A stretch of 64,000 nt of DNA from Pseudomonas asturiensis (GTDB taxonomy: Bacteria; Pseudomonadota; Gammaproteobacteria; Pseudomonadales; Pseudomonadaceae), in the NCBI RefSeq assembly GCF_900143095.1, contig NZ_FRDA01000001.1, positions 443,357 through 507,356 on the forward strand. Reading direction: 5' to 3'. The notes below the pieces were generated by a model. That model was not told the DNA's origin, did no database searches, and was given only the letters and a program-made list of their open reading frames with translations. Position numbers and translations under genes: made by a program. Shown piece after piece: positions 8,935 through 17,748 of the stretch (positions within the stretch are counted from its first letter, which is position 1; the number at the start of each line of letters is the position of its first letter).

Positions 8935-10014
8935 ATGCTTAAAGCTTCCCTTGCTGCACTGATGTTGCTGGCGTCCACCAGCCATGCAGCGGAAACGGTC
9001 AATATCTATAACTGGACCGACTACATTGCGCCGGACACGTTAAAAAATTTCGAGACGGCCTCAGGCTACAAGGCCTCCTATAAAACTTACGAAACCAACG
9101 AAGAGCTCAACACGAAGCTGACAACGGGCCACTCCGGCTATGACGTGGTGTTTCCCTCGGTTCACTTCATGGGGCGACAGATCGAGAAGGGGCTACTCAA
9201 AACCCTCGACAAGCGTCAGCTTCCCAACTGGAAAAACCTCAATCCGGTGTTGCTCAAGGCTCTGGATAACAGCGATCCGGGCAACCAGCATGGGTTTCCC
9301 TACCTGTGGGGCAGCACCGGGATCGGCTATAACGTCGCGATGGTCAAGGCCGCGCTGGGTAAAGATGCGCCGCTCAATTCCTGGGACCTGATCCTTAAGC
9401 CTGAAACCATCAAAAAGCTTGCCCAGTGCGGCGTTGCGATTATCGACAGCGCGCCGGCCATGCTGCCGATCACCCTGAATTACCTGGGCCTTGATCCTCA
9501 TAGTGAAAAGCCTGAAGACTATGTCCGGGCCCAGGCCGTACTGAGCAGCGTGCGCCCCTATGTTCGTGACTTCAGCTCCTCGCAGTACATCGCCGATCTG
9601 GCAACAGGTAAGATTTGCGTGGCGGTGGGGTATTCCGGTGACATTTCACAGGCTCAGGAGCAAGCAGCGCAGACGGGTCCGGCCATTGCGATCAACTATG
9701 TTGTGCCTAAAGAAGGCGCTCCGATGTGGTTCGACATGGTCGCCATTCCCGAAGATGCGCCGAACCCCAAGGCTGCGTATGCATTCCTGAATTATCTGCT
9801 GCGTCCGGACGTCATCGCCGGCATCACCAATGTCGTGCATTACGCCAATGGCAACGAGAAGGCTGATGCCCTGATCAAGCCAGGGCTGTGGAGCGACACC
9901 GACGTCTACCCTGATGCCGACATGCTCGACCGCCTGTTTGCCATGGCCCCGGTCTCGGTCAAGATCGATCAGTTGCGCGCAGGGATCTGGAACTCGATCA
10001 AGGCCGGCAAATAA
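8935..10014 (+). CDS. Periplasmic polyamine-type (PotF/SpuD-like) solute-binding protein
   Basis: 359 residues with a signal peptide ending near STSHA-AET. The mature N-terminus (NIYNWTDYIAPDTLKNF) is typical of spermidine/putrescine binding proteins, where the YNW-type aromatic residues help box in the polyamine. No PotG/H/I transporter genes are adjacent, so it is an orphan binding protein that must either use a permease encoded elsewhere or act as a sensor. The gene is preceded by an ANR-like box. It converges with the next operon. Confidence 0.88.
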   Translation: MLKASLAALMLLASTSHAAETVNIYNWTDYIAPDTLKNFETASGYKASYKTYETNEELNTKLTTGHSGYDVVFPSVHFMGRQIEKGLLKTLDKRQLPNWKNLNPVLLKALDNSDPGNQHGFPYLWGSTGIGYNVAMVKAALGKDAPLNSWDLILKPETIKKLAQCGVAIIDSAPAMLPITLNYLGLDPHSEKPEDYVRAQAVLSSVRPYVRDFSSSQYIADLATGKICVAVGYSGDISQAQEQAAQTGPAIAINYVVPKEGAPMWFDMVAIPEDAPNPKAAYAFLNYLLRPDVIAGITNVVHYANGNEKADALIKPGLWSDTDVYPDADMLDRLFAMAPVSVKIDQLRAGIWNSIKAGK

Positions 10015-10038
10015 TGGATCTTTCAAACCGCTGGATTC

Positions 10039-10752
10039 TTAAATCAAATGTGCCTGCTGCAATTCAGTCAGCGCCTGGGCCTTGAGATGGGCCAGTAGCG
10101 GATTGCGGCGGTCTCGGGGCGCGGGCAAATCCACCGACAGCTCATGGACGATTCTGCCGGGGCGTGTGCCCATCACCAGTACGCGGTCGCTCAGGTAAAG
10201 CGCTTCGTCGACATCATGCGTGACCAGCAACAGCGTGATGGCGTGATGTCGAGCCAGTTGCAGCAGCAGGTCCTGCAGCTTCATGCGCGTGAAGGCATCC
10301 ACGGCACTGAACGGCTCATCCAGCAGCAGCACACCGGGATGCGAATACAGACCGCGAGCAATCGCCACGCGTTGAGCCATGCCGCCTGACAGCGCCTTGG
10401 GCAATGCGTCGGCAAAGCCGGACAGGCCCACCTCTTCAATCAATTGCCCGACCCAGTGCCGATCAAAGTGCTGGTCGTCGCTCAAGCCGATATTGTGCGC
10501 CACGCTCAGCCACGGCATCAGGCGTGGCTCCTGAAACACAAACGCCACCTCACCGTGCAACCTGTTGACCTCGCCCTTGAAATCACGCTCAAGGCCTGCG
10601 GCAATCCTGAGCAGCGTGCTTTTGCCACAGCCGCTCGGGCCGAGCAGGCTGACAATTTCTCCTGGTCGCAATGACAGGTCAATGTCCTGCAAGACCGTAC
10701 TCTCGGCAAACGCCTTGTGTGCGACGCGAATATCCATCAATGACGCTGTCAT
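10039..10752 (-). CDS. Sulfonate/nitrate/taurine-type ABC transporter ATP-binding protein
   Basis: 237 residues from ATG 10752; a TTG at 10755 would add one residue. Walker A is GPSGCGKST, the signature LSGGMAQRVAIARG, Walker B LLLDEPFSAVD, and the switch region VTHDVDEALYLSDRV, as in SsuB/TauB. It is the third gene of an operon on the minus strand (binding protein, permease, ATPase). The start lies 3 bases after the permease stop. No SsuD/TauD-type desulfonating enzyme is linked here. Confidence 0.92.
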   Translation of the reverse strand: MTASLMDIRVAHKAFAESTVLQDIDLSLRPGEIVSLLGPSGCGKSTLLRIAAGLERDFKGEVNRLHGEVAFVFQEPRLMPWLSVAHNIGLSDDQHFDRHWVGQLIEEVGLSGFADALPKALSGGMAQRVAIARGLYSHPGVLLLDEPFSAVDAFTRMKLQDLLLQLARHHAITLLLVTHDVDEALYLSDRVLVMGTRPGRIVHELSVDLPAPRDRRNPLLAHLKAQALTELQQAHLI

Positions 10753-10755
10753 CAA

Positions 10756-11601
10756 TCAACTCTCCCGGCTCTGGCCATTGAATGCATCGCGCCAGCTCAA
10801 AAAACGTTTTTCCAGTCCGGCCAGCAGGCCGTCGCTCAGCTTGCCCAGGGTCGCCAGCACGACAATGGCCGCCAGAACGATGTCCGGGCGCGAGGTTTCA
10901 CGTCCATCACTCAACAGGTAGCCCAGACCTTTTGTCGCGGCGATCAGCTCGGCAGCCACCAGAAACATCCAGGCCAGGCTCATGCCGCTGCGCAACCCGG
11001 TGAACAGGCCGGGCAGGGCGGCAGGCAGCAGAATCCGGCGTGTCAGCCGATAGCGGCTGAAGCCGTACATCTGACCGACTTCCACCAGCTTGCGATCAAT
11101 GCCGCGAATGGCTGCCACGCCATTGAGGTAGACCGGGAAGAATGCACCAATGGCAATCAGCACGATCTTGGACGTTTCGCCGATGCCCAGCCACAGCAAC
11201 AGAAGTGGTACCCAGGCCAGGCTCGGAATCGAGCGCAGCCCGGCGAATGTAGGCTCCAGATAGGCCTCGGCCTCACGGCTGAGGCCCACCCAGGCGGCGA
11301 ATACCAGTGCCAGGCTCGCACCGATTGCAAAGCCACTGAGCACACGCATCAGGCTGGCACTGATGTGTTTCCACAACGCGCCATCGGCCAGGTTGTAGAG
11401 GGTCAGTACGATCTCGCTGGGCGCCGGCATTTGATAGGACGGCAGCCAGCCGATGCGCACAACGAACTCGAGCAACACCACGATCAGTGCTGGTAATACC
11501 AACCCTTTACCTGACGTTTTATAACGGTCCCACACACCGCGTTTCGACGCAGTCAACAGGGCAGGCTGCGCGTGCTCGAGCGTCTTGCGTGCGCTGTTCA
11601 T
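10756..11601 (-). CDS. Sulfonate/nitrate/taurine-type ABC transporter permease
   Basis: 281 residues with about six hydrophobic segments and a SsuC/TauC-like core, including GLRSIPSLAWVPLLLLW and the loop VEVGQMYGFSRYRLTRRILL. Its ATG overlaps the stop of the binding-protein gene (11598-11601), so translation is probably coupled. It pairs with the ATPase encoded just downstream. Confidence 0.92.
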   Translation of the reverse strand: MNSARKTLEHAQPALLTASKRGVWDRYKTSGKGLVLPALIVVLLEFVVRIGWLPSYQMPAPSEIVLTLYNLADGALWKHISASLMRVLSGFAIGASLALVFAAWVGLSREAEAYLEPTFAGLRSIPSLAWVPLLLLWLGIGETSKIVLIAIGAFFPVYLNGVAAIRGIDRKLVEVGQMYGFSRYRLTRRILLPAALPGLFTGLRSGMSLAWMFLVAAELIAATKGLGYLLSDGRETSRPDIVLAAIVVLATLGKLSDGLLAGLEKRFLSWRDAFNGQSRES

Positions 11602-12608
11602 GGCCGAGTGATCACAGAGGCCGAGAAGTCAGGAGTAATCAACTGATCGACGACCTGCTCGACGTTCACGCCTTTGCGTACCAGTTCCTCGGAGACCAGG
11701 ATCGGCGCAGCCGCCTTGGAGGACTCGACATCCCTGGTGCTCAGTTGCGGGTTGCTCAGGTCCGTACGCGACAGTTGCAGCCTGGCCACTTCCAGAGGCA
11801 GACCGGACTCCTTGGCCAGCAGGCTGGCAAGCTCTTCAGGATTCTTCACTGCCCAGTCGCGTGCTTTTTCGTAAGCCGTCAGTACGGTTTTTATCGCTTG
11901 CGGATGCTCCTTGGCGTACGACTCGGTGACGCTAAGCACGCCGTAACTGTTGAAATCCTTATTGCGATAGAGCAGGCGCGAGCCTGCCTGGATCTGACTG
12001 GCAGCCATGTGCGGATCCAGTCCAGCCCACGCGTCCACATCGCCTTTTTCCAGCGCAATGCGGCCATCCGGGTGCTGCAGATGAAGCAGTTCCACATCAT
12101 CTTTTTTCAGACCGGCCTGTTGCAGGGCGCGCAGAGTAAACAGGTAAGGGTCAGTGCCTTTGGTTGCTGCGATCTTCTTGCCTTTCAGGTCTGCAACCGA
12201 CTGGAGCGGCGAATCCTTGCGCACCACAAAGGCAGTCCATTCTGCCCGGCTGTAGACGTATACCGATTTGATCGGGCTACCGTTGGCCCGCGCCAATACC
12301 GCCGACAGACTGGCCGAGGAGGCGAAGTCGACACTGCCGCTGTTGAGGTATTCCAGGGAGCGGTTGCTGCCTTGACTCAATACCCAGGTCACTTTCGATT
12401 GGGGCAGCGCCTGCTCCAGCCAGCCGAAATGCTTCAGCGCAAGGCTCACCGGCGAGTAATAGGCGTAATCGAGGCGTACTTCGGCGGGCAAGGCTTCAGC
12501 GGCCTGAGCGCCGGTCTGCAGCGTGAAAGCCAGTGTGAAGCTGGTCAGCAACCATTTTGCAAGCACGCGGGATGTCTGCAGGCGGAGCGCAAAGCGAGGT
12601 AGTAGCAT
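11598..12608 (-). CDS. Aliphatic sulfonate-type periplasmic solute-binding protein
   Basis: 336 residues with an N-terminal signal sequence (hydrophobic WLLTSFTLAFTL, cleavage probably near AQAAEA). The body is SsuA-like: VRLDYAYYSPVSLALK, then SVDFASSASLSAVLARANG and KGKKIAATKGTDPYLFTLRAL. These proteins deliver aliphatic sulfonates or related compounds to the inner-membrane complex. First gene of the operon; the promoter must lie in 12609-13105. Substrate is not determined by sequence alone. Confidence 0.9.
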   Translation of the reverse strand: MLLPRFALRLQTSRVLAKWLLTSFTLAFTLQTGAQAAEALPAEVRLDYAYYSPVSLALKHFGWLEQALPQSKVTWVLSQGSNRSLEYLNSGSVDFASSASLSAVLARANGSPIKSVYVYSRAEWTAFVVRKDSPLQSVADLKGKKIAATKGTDPYLFTLRALQQAGLKKDDVELLHLQHPDGRIALEKGDVDAWAGLDPHMAASQIQAGSRLLYRNKDFNSYGVLSVTESYAKEHPQAIKTVLTAYEKARDWAVKNPEELASLLAKESGLPLEVARLQLSRTDLSNPQLSTRDVESSKAAAPILVSEELVRKGVNVEQVVDQLITPDFSASVITRP

Positions 12609-13105
12609 GGGTAGATGATCCGGATCAGAGTGAGGGAGTAACCACTGGTTTTTATTTCCAATTCAGCGGTTGAATAGGTAATAAGCGCATAAAAGGGAAT
12701 ATGCAGGCTCTGTGCCAGATGCCTCTGAGGGGATGTTCTGCGCGGTTTGGGGTGAACTGAAGTCGCAGGCACTGTTTTCAGGAGTACAGTGCTGTCGAGA
12801 AGCTGTTGCTGAATCAACAGTGTGGTCTGGGTCAAAAGCATCCATTGGCGGACCGCTTTACTGAGAAACATTCAGGTTTTTTGCGGCCTTTATGCAACAC
12901 AAACGCTTTTTGGGACTCCTATCGTCCGTATTCTTCATTCCGAAACATTACCGAACTAGTCTTTATCCGTGATCAAGGGGCACGCATTCGACTGATCCGC
13001 AGGGACAAAAAAGGGTCGCGAACCCGCTAAGGCAAGCGCATTCGCAGCAGCGACACGCTGACTTCTCCCTTAACCGCGTAAACCGCGTACCGGACTCAGA
13101 AAATA
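12609..13105. other. Divergent intergenic region, no gene recognised
   Basis: 497 bases between the divergent sulfonate-type ABC operon and the histidine phosphatase gene. Short open frames occur on both strands here but none has family resemblance or a good ribosome site. It should hold two divergent promoters. I saw no site I can name. Confidence 0.5.
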
Positions 13106-13792
13106 ATGAATATTCCAAACCTGTCTTCGAGCAGCCGACTTAAGCGGCGCATCGCATGGATTTCTCTTCCTACGATTTTGATGGCCTCAGCCGTGCTGTT
13201 GTTTTCCATGGGCAAAGGCGTGTACGCCGACCCGAAAAACGGCACCCAGACGCTGGTATTTCTGCGTCATGCGGAAAAACCTTCGATGGGTCTTGGCCAG
13301 CTGAACTGTCAGGGGCTCAATCGCGCCATCGAGCTGTCCGAACTGCTGCCCAAGGAATTTGGCAAGGCCGACTTCATCTTCGCCGCCAACCCGAGCCGAC
13401 ATGTGGAAGAGGGTGATGGTGATCTTTCTTACAGCTACGTTAGGCCCCTGATGACGGTTGGCCCGAGTGCAATCAAGCTGGGCCTGCCGATCAATATCGA
13501 CTTCGGTGCCAATGACACCAGCGACCTGGCCGACGAGTTGATGCACGACAAGTACCATAACGCGATCATTTACACCGCCTGGTCCCATGGTTATCTGCCT
13601 GAGCTGATCAACAAGGTGGCCAAGGAAGCGTCCGGCAAGGATGTGAAGCTGGTCAATGACTGGGAAGGCGATGATTTTGACTCGGTGGTGGTCGTGACCT
13701 TGAAGTGGGTCGATGGCAAGGCCACGCTGGAATACCAGAATCACAAGCAGGGCCTCAACAATGGGACCGAAGCGTGTCCGCAGTCGACCTGA
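13106..13792 (+). CDS. Membrane-anchored or exported histidine phosphatase superfamily protein
   Basis: 228 residues. A basic N-terminus (RLKRR) is followed by a hydrophobic stretch around residues 18-35, acting as signal anchor or signal peptide. The catalytic phosphohistidine motif is LRHAEKP near residue 53, the RHG/RHA core of the family. A second conserved histidine may be in TAWSHGYLPEL near residue 160. Substrate is unknown. It stands alone, followed by a hairpin that may end transcription. Confidence 0.8.
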   Translation: MNIPNLSSSSRLKRRIAWISLPTILMASAVLLFSMGKGVYADPKNGTQTLVFLRHAEKPSMGLGQLNCQGLNRAIELSELLPKEFGKADFIFAANPSRHVEEGDGDLSYSYVRPLMTVGPSAIKLGLPINIDFGANDTSDLADELMHDKYHNAIIYTAWSHGYLPELINKVAKEASGKDVKLVNDWEGDDFDSVVVVTLKWVDGKATLEYQNHKQGLNNGTEACPQST

Positions 13793-13810
13793 GGCTGAGG
13801 TTGAGGCGGT

Positions 13811-13856
13811 AACCTGCTGAATACATTGAATTCAATGCGTTTTTCTTCAGCAGGTT
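13811..13856 (+). terminator. Nested inverted repeat between convergent genes, candidate bidirectional terminator
   Basis: AACCTGCTGA (13811-13820) pairs perfectly with TCAGCAGGTT (13847-13856). Inside lies a second palindrome, CATTGAATTCAATG (13824-13837), then GCGTTTTTC. The site falls between the stops of the convergent histidine phosphatase and aldo/keto reductase genes, which is where a two-way terminator is expected. The stem is followed by only three T residues on the plus strand, so strength is uncertain. Confidence 0.55.
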
Positions 13857-13892
13857 TGACGATGTCTGATGAGGGCGATCAAACCCATCCAG

Positions 13893-14888
<996 letters not shown>

Positions 14889-14966
14889 GGTGATTTCTCC
14901 TTGAGATAAAAAGACCGGGTCAGTTTCTGCTCTTTGTCTTGCGCAATAAACCGGGTGTTTCTGATT

Positions 14967-14993
14967 TGACTGTTCGGATTATCTAAACAGTCA
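14967..14993. promoter_or_regulatory. Perfect 8-bp inverted repeat upstream of the aldo/keto reductase
   Basis: TGACTGTT and AACAGTCA flank an 11-base spacer. The repeat lies 79-105 bases upstream of the reductase start codon. Its shape suits a dimeric regulator. It is not a LexA box, since the CTGT and ACAG parts are 13 rather than 8 bases apart. The cognate regulator is unknown. Confidence 0.4.
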
Positions 14994-15079
14994 TCCGTGC
15001 TGGCCGTTATATGCATGACAAGTTTCATGAGCCCGCACTCCTGATCCGACAAAACGCACTAGTCAGCAAAAACGCAAAA

Positions 15080-15095
15080 GAGTACAAATGTACTC
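15080..15095 (+). promoter_or_regulatory. LexA2 operator overlapping the lexA2 start codon
   Basis: GAGTAC and GTACTC flank AAAT: a perfect 6-bp dyad. It contains GTAC-N4-GTAC, close to the GTAC-N4-GTGC motif reported for Pseudomonas putida LexA2. The dyad spans the ATG at 15088, so bound LexA2 would sit at the translation start and just downstream of any promoter, giving autoregulation of the whole cassette. Confidence 0.65.
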
Positions 15096-15705
15096 CATGA
15101 GCATATTAACTCCCCGCCGTAGCGCCATCCTGACCTTCATCCGCGATCGCATCGCGCAGCAAGGGCAATCGCCGAGCCTGGCAGAAATCTCCGAGGCTTT
15201 CGGTTTTGCCTCGCGAAGCGTGGCGCGCAAACACATTGTGGCCCTGACCGAGGCCGGGCTGATCGAAGTCGTGCCCCACCAGGCACGCGGCATTCGTCTG
15301 GTGCAGAACGCCTCGCGGCCAGAGCTGCTGGAAATCCCCGTACTGGGTCGCGTCGCTGCCGGTGCGCCCATCGGGCCGGATCTCGATGTGCACGCCACCC
15401 TGCATCTGGATCGGGGCACCTTCACCCGCGTACCGGACTACCTGCTGAGGGTGCAGGGGGATTCCATGATCGAGGACGGCATTCTCGATGGCGATCTGGT
15501 CGGCGTGCATCGCAACCCGCTGGCCAGCGACGGTCAGATTGTCGTCGCCCGTCTGGACGGTGAAGTCACCATCAAGCGGTTGCGTCACAGCGCCGACGGG
15601 CTGCAGTTGCTGCCACGCAACCCGGCTTACCAGCCCATTCTCGTAACGCCGGATCAGGACTTCGCCATTGAAGGTGTGTTCTGCGGTCTGGTCCGGCGCG
15701 AATGA
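15088..15705 (+). CDS. lexA2: LexA2, SOS-type repressor of the mutagenesis cassette
   Basis: 205 residues from ATG 15088; ATG 15097 is an alternative start that would leave the operator outside the coding region. The N-terminal winged helix (SLAEISEAFGFASRSVARKH) is followed by the S24 autocleavage domain. The cleavage site Ala91-Gly92 (VAAGAP), nucleophile Ser126 (GDSMIEDG) and Lys163 (VTIKRL) are all present, so RecA-stimulated self-cleavage should work. It is first in the lexA2-imuA-imuB-dnaE2 cassette and overlaps imuA by 4 bases. Confidence 0.9.
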   Translation: MYSMSILTPRRSAILTFIRDRIAQQGQSPSLAEISEAFGFASRSVARKHIVALTEAGLIEVVPHQARGIRLVQNASRPELLEIPVLGRVAAGAPIGPDLDVHATLHLDRGTFTRVPDYLLRVQGDSMIEDGILDGDLVGVHRNPLASDGQIVVARLDGEVTIKRLRHSADGLQLLPRNPAYQPILVTPDQDFAIEGVFCGLVRRE

Positions 15706-16325
15706 TGGGCGCCGTCGTCAGCCTGGACAGCCTGCTGGATGAGCGCAGGGTCTGGAAAGGGCGTCAGCAGTCAGCGCCGCAGGCCAGCCCGCAGCCCAGC
15801 GGCCATGCCTTGCTCGACAGCGTCCTGCCCACTGGCGGGTGGCCGCCTGCCGCACTGACTGAAATCCTGATCCCCGCCAATGGCAGTGGCGAGTTGCGCC
15901 TGATATGGCCCAGCCTGGCGCGGCTGTCCGGCATCGGTGAGCGCATCGTACTGGTCGCGCCGCCGTATCTGCCGTACCCGCAGGCCTGGCTGGCTGCCGG
16001 GGTCGATCTGCGACAGATGACCTTGATCAATGCCAGCAGCAAGGACGCCTTGTGGGCCACCGAGCAATGCCTGCGCTCCGGCAGTTGTGGGGCTGTGGTG
16101 TGCTGGCCCGGTATGGTCGATGACCGTGCGTTGCGTCGCCTGCAGGTGGCTGCCGAAACCGGACAGACCCTGGCTTTTGCCTGTCGGCCTCAGCAGGCCG
16201 CTGCCAATCCTTCGCCCGCTGCGCTGCGCATTGCTGTCGATACCCGTCCCGCACAATTGCGGGTGCTCAAATGCCGTGGCGGGCTTGCTCCCGCCTTGCC
16301 GATTCCATTCCCGACCGACGCTTGA
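15702..16325 (+). CDS. imuA: ImuA, RecA/SulA-like partner in translesion DNA synthesis
   Basis: 207 residues with the ImuA start region (VSLDSLLDERRVWKG), the segment LPTGGWPPAALTEIL that resembles the RecA N-terminal ATPase region, and the SulA/RecA-like core. No intact Walker A motif is seen, as expected for this family. ImuA acts with ImuB and DnaE2 in damage-induced mutagenesis. ATG 15702 overlaps the lexA2 stop. Confidence 0.88.
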   Translation: MMGAVVSLDSLLDERRVWKGRQQSAPQASPQPSGHALLDSVLPTGGWPPAALTEILIPANGSGELRLIWPSLARLSGIGERIVLVAPPYLPYPQAWLAAGVDLRQMTLINASSKDALWATEQCLRSGSCGAVVCWPGMVDDRALRRLQVAAETGQTLAFACRPQQAAANPSPAALRIAVDTRPAQLRVLKCRGGLAPALPIPFPTDA

Positions 16326-16332
16326 GGTTCTT

Positions 16333-17748
16333 ATGCTGTGGGCCTGTGTCTTGCTGCCGCAACTGGCACTCGACGGCGTCATGCGCCGCCATACCGATCC
16401 GGATGAGCCACTGGCCTTGATCAGCGGCAGCGCGCAACGTCGGGTGTTGCAGGCCGTTAATCCGGCCGCGCGAACCCTGGGTCTGCGCGCCGGACAGTCG
16501 CTCAGTGCGGCGCAGGCGTTGGTGTCGGGTTTTACGATGGTCGCCCATGATCCGTCCGAAACCGAACGCTTGCAGCAATTACTGGCAGCCTGGGCCTATG
16601 GTTTCAGCTCCAACGTCAGCCTCAAATATCCTCGCGTTCTGCTGATGGAAATCGAGTCCAGCCTGAAGCTGTTCGGGCCATGGCCGGTGTTCGAGGCAAG
16701 GTTGCGCGAAGAGCTGACCGGGCTTGGCTTTTGTCATCGCATTGTTGTGGCACCCAACCCGGTGGCCGCGCGCATGCTGGCCAACATGCACGATGGCCTG
16801 AGCATCGATTGCCCGCACGCTCTGCGTCGCACCCTTGAGCAGATGCCTGTTGACCGTATCGGCCTTGGGCGTGAAGTGGCAACGGCGTTTACCCGCATGG
16901 GCCTGCGCAATGTCCGCCAGGTGCTGGCCTTGCCGCGCGACACCCTGGCGCGGCGTTTTCCGGTCAGTGTTCTGCAGCATCTCGACACACTGCTGGGCGA
17001 GCGGCCGGTGGCCCTGGAATGCTATCTGCCGCCGGACTTTTTCGAACTGCGCATCGAATTGAATTTCGACGTCGAATCGCATCAGGCCTTGCTGTTCCCG
17101 CTCAAGCGCCTGATCGCCGATCTGGCGGTTTTCCTGACGGGACGCGACAGTGGCGTGCAGCGATTCGCCCTGCATCTTGAGCATGTCGACGGACCGGATA
17201 CCGTCGTGCAGGTCGGCCTGCTCAGTGCCGAACGTGACGCTGCGATGCTGTTTGAACTGGCACGTGGCAGGCTGGAGCAGGTGCTGGTGGCCTCTCCGGT
17301 CCGTGCGGTTCGCTTGCTGGCTCGGGACTTGCCGGATTTCGTTCCCACACACCGAACATTGTTCGATGAGCGAGAGCATCAGACCTTGCCATGGGAACAA
17401 CTGCGCGAACGCCTGCGGGCACGACTGGGTGACGAGTCGGTCAACGGTCTGCGCGCGCTTGCCGACCATCGGCCCGAATGTGCCTGGCAGCCGACAGCTG
17501 AAAGCAAGGCAGCCGCGACCACAAGCGTCCATGCCCGTCCGGGCTGGCTGCTGCATCAGCCGCAGGCATTGCCCGCACATACTGCCCGAATCGTGGCCGG
17601 TCCTGAGCGCATCGAGTCTGGCTGGTGGGACGGCGGCGATGTGCGTCGTGATTACTATCGGGTGGAGACCCTGAGCGGTCAGCGCGGATGGGCCTATCGC
17701 ACAGTGGGCGAAAATGGCGAGCTGCTGCTGCACGGATGGTTCGCGTGA
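16333..17748 (+). CDS. imuB: ImuB, catalytically inactive Y-family polymerase homologue
   Basis: 471 residues from ATG 16333 (the open frame extends upstream through imuA but is not coding there). The Y-family N-terminus is changed: [15 protein letters not shown] replaces the usual metal-binding D-x-D-x-F-x-A pattern, so polymerase activity is not expected. ImuB serves as the hub linking ImuA and DnaE2 to the beta clamp; QTLPWEQL near residue 352 is a possible clamp contact. The end LLLHGWFA is typical of ImuB. Its 3' end overlaps dnaE2. Confidence 0.9.
   Translation: MLWACVLLPQLALDGVMRRHTDPDEPLALISGSAQRRVLQAVNPAARTLGLRAGQSLSAAQALVSGFTMVAHDPSETERLQQLLAAWAYGFSSNVSLKYPRVLLMEIESSLKLFGPWPVFEARLREELTGLGFCHRIVVAPNPVAARMLANMHDGLSIDCPHALRRTLEQMPVDRIGLGREVATAFTRMGLRNVRQVLALPRDTLARRFPVSVLQHLDTLLGERPVALECYLPPDFFELRIELNFDVESHQALLFPLKRLIADLAVFLTGRDSGVQRFALHLEHVDGPDTVVQVGLLSAERDAAMLFELARGRLEQVLVASPVRAVRLLARDLPDFVPTHRTLFDEREHQTLPWEQLRERLRARLGDESVNGLRALADHRPECAWQPTAESKAAATTSVHARPGWLLHQPQALPAHTARIVAGPERIESGWWDGGDVRRDYYRVETLSGQRGWAYRTVGENGELLLHGWFA

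Noticed and set aside
11487..12602. Long open frame (371 codons) on the plus strand
   Set aside because: It lies wholly antisense to the sulfonate-type permease and binding protein, both of which have clear family motifs; high-GC third positions create such shadow frames.
12806..13030. Plus-strand frame of 74 codons in the intergenic gap
   Set aside because: No ribosome site, no resemblance to known proteins and an unstable composition.
14967..14993. Possible LexA1-type SOS box near the mutasome
   Set aside because: CTGT and ACAG are 13 bases apart instead of 8, and the repeat serves the divergent reductase better by position.
16030..16332. N-terminal extension of imuB
   Set aside because: It overlaps imuA in another frame; [10 protein letters not shown] at 16333 is the family start.
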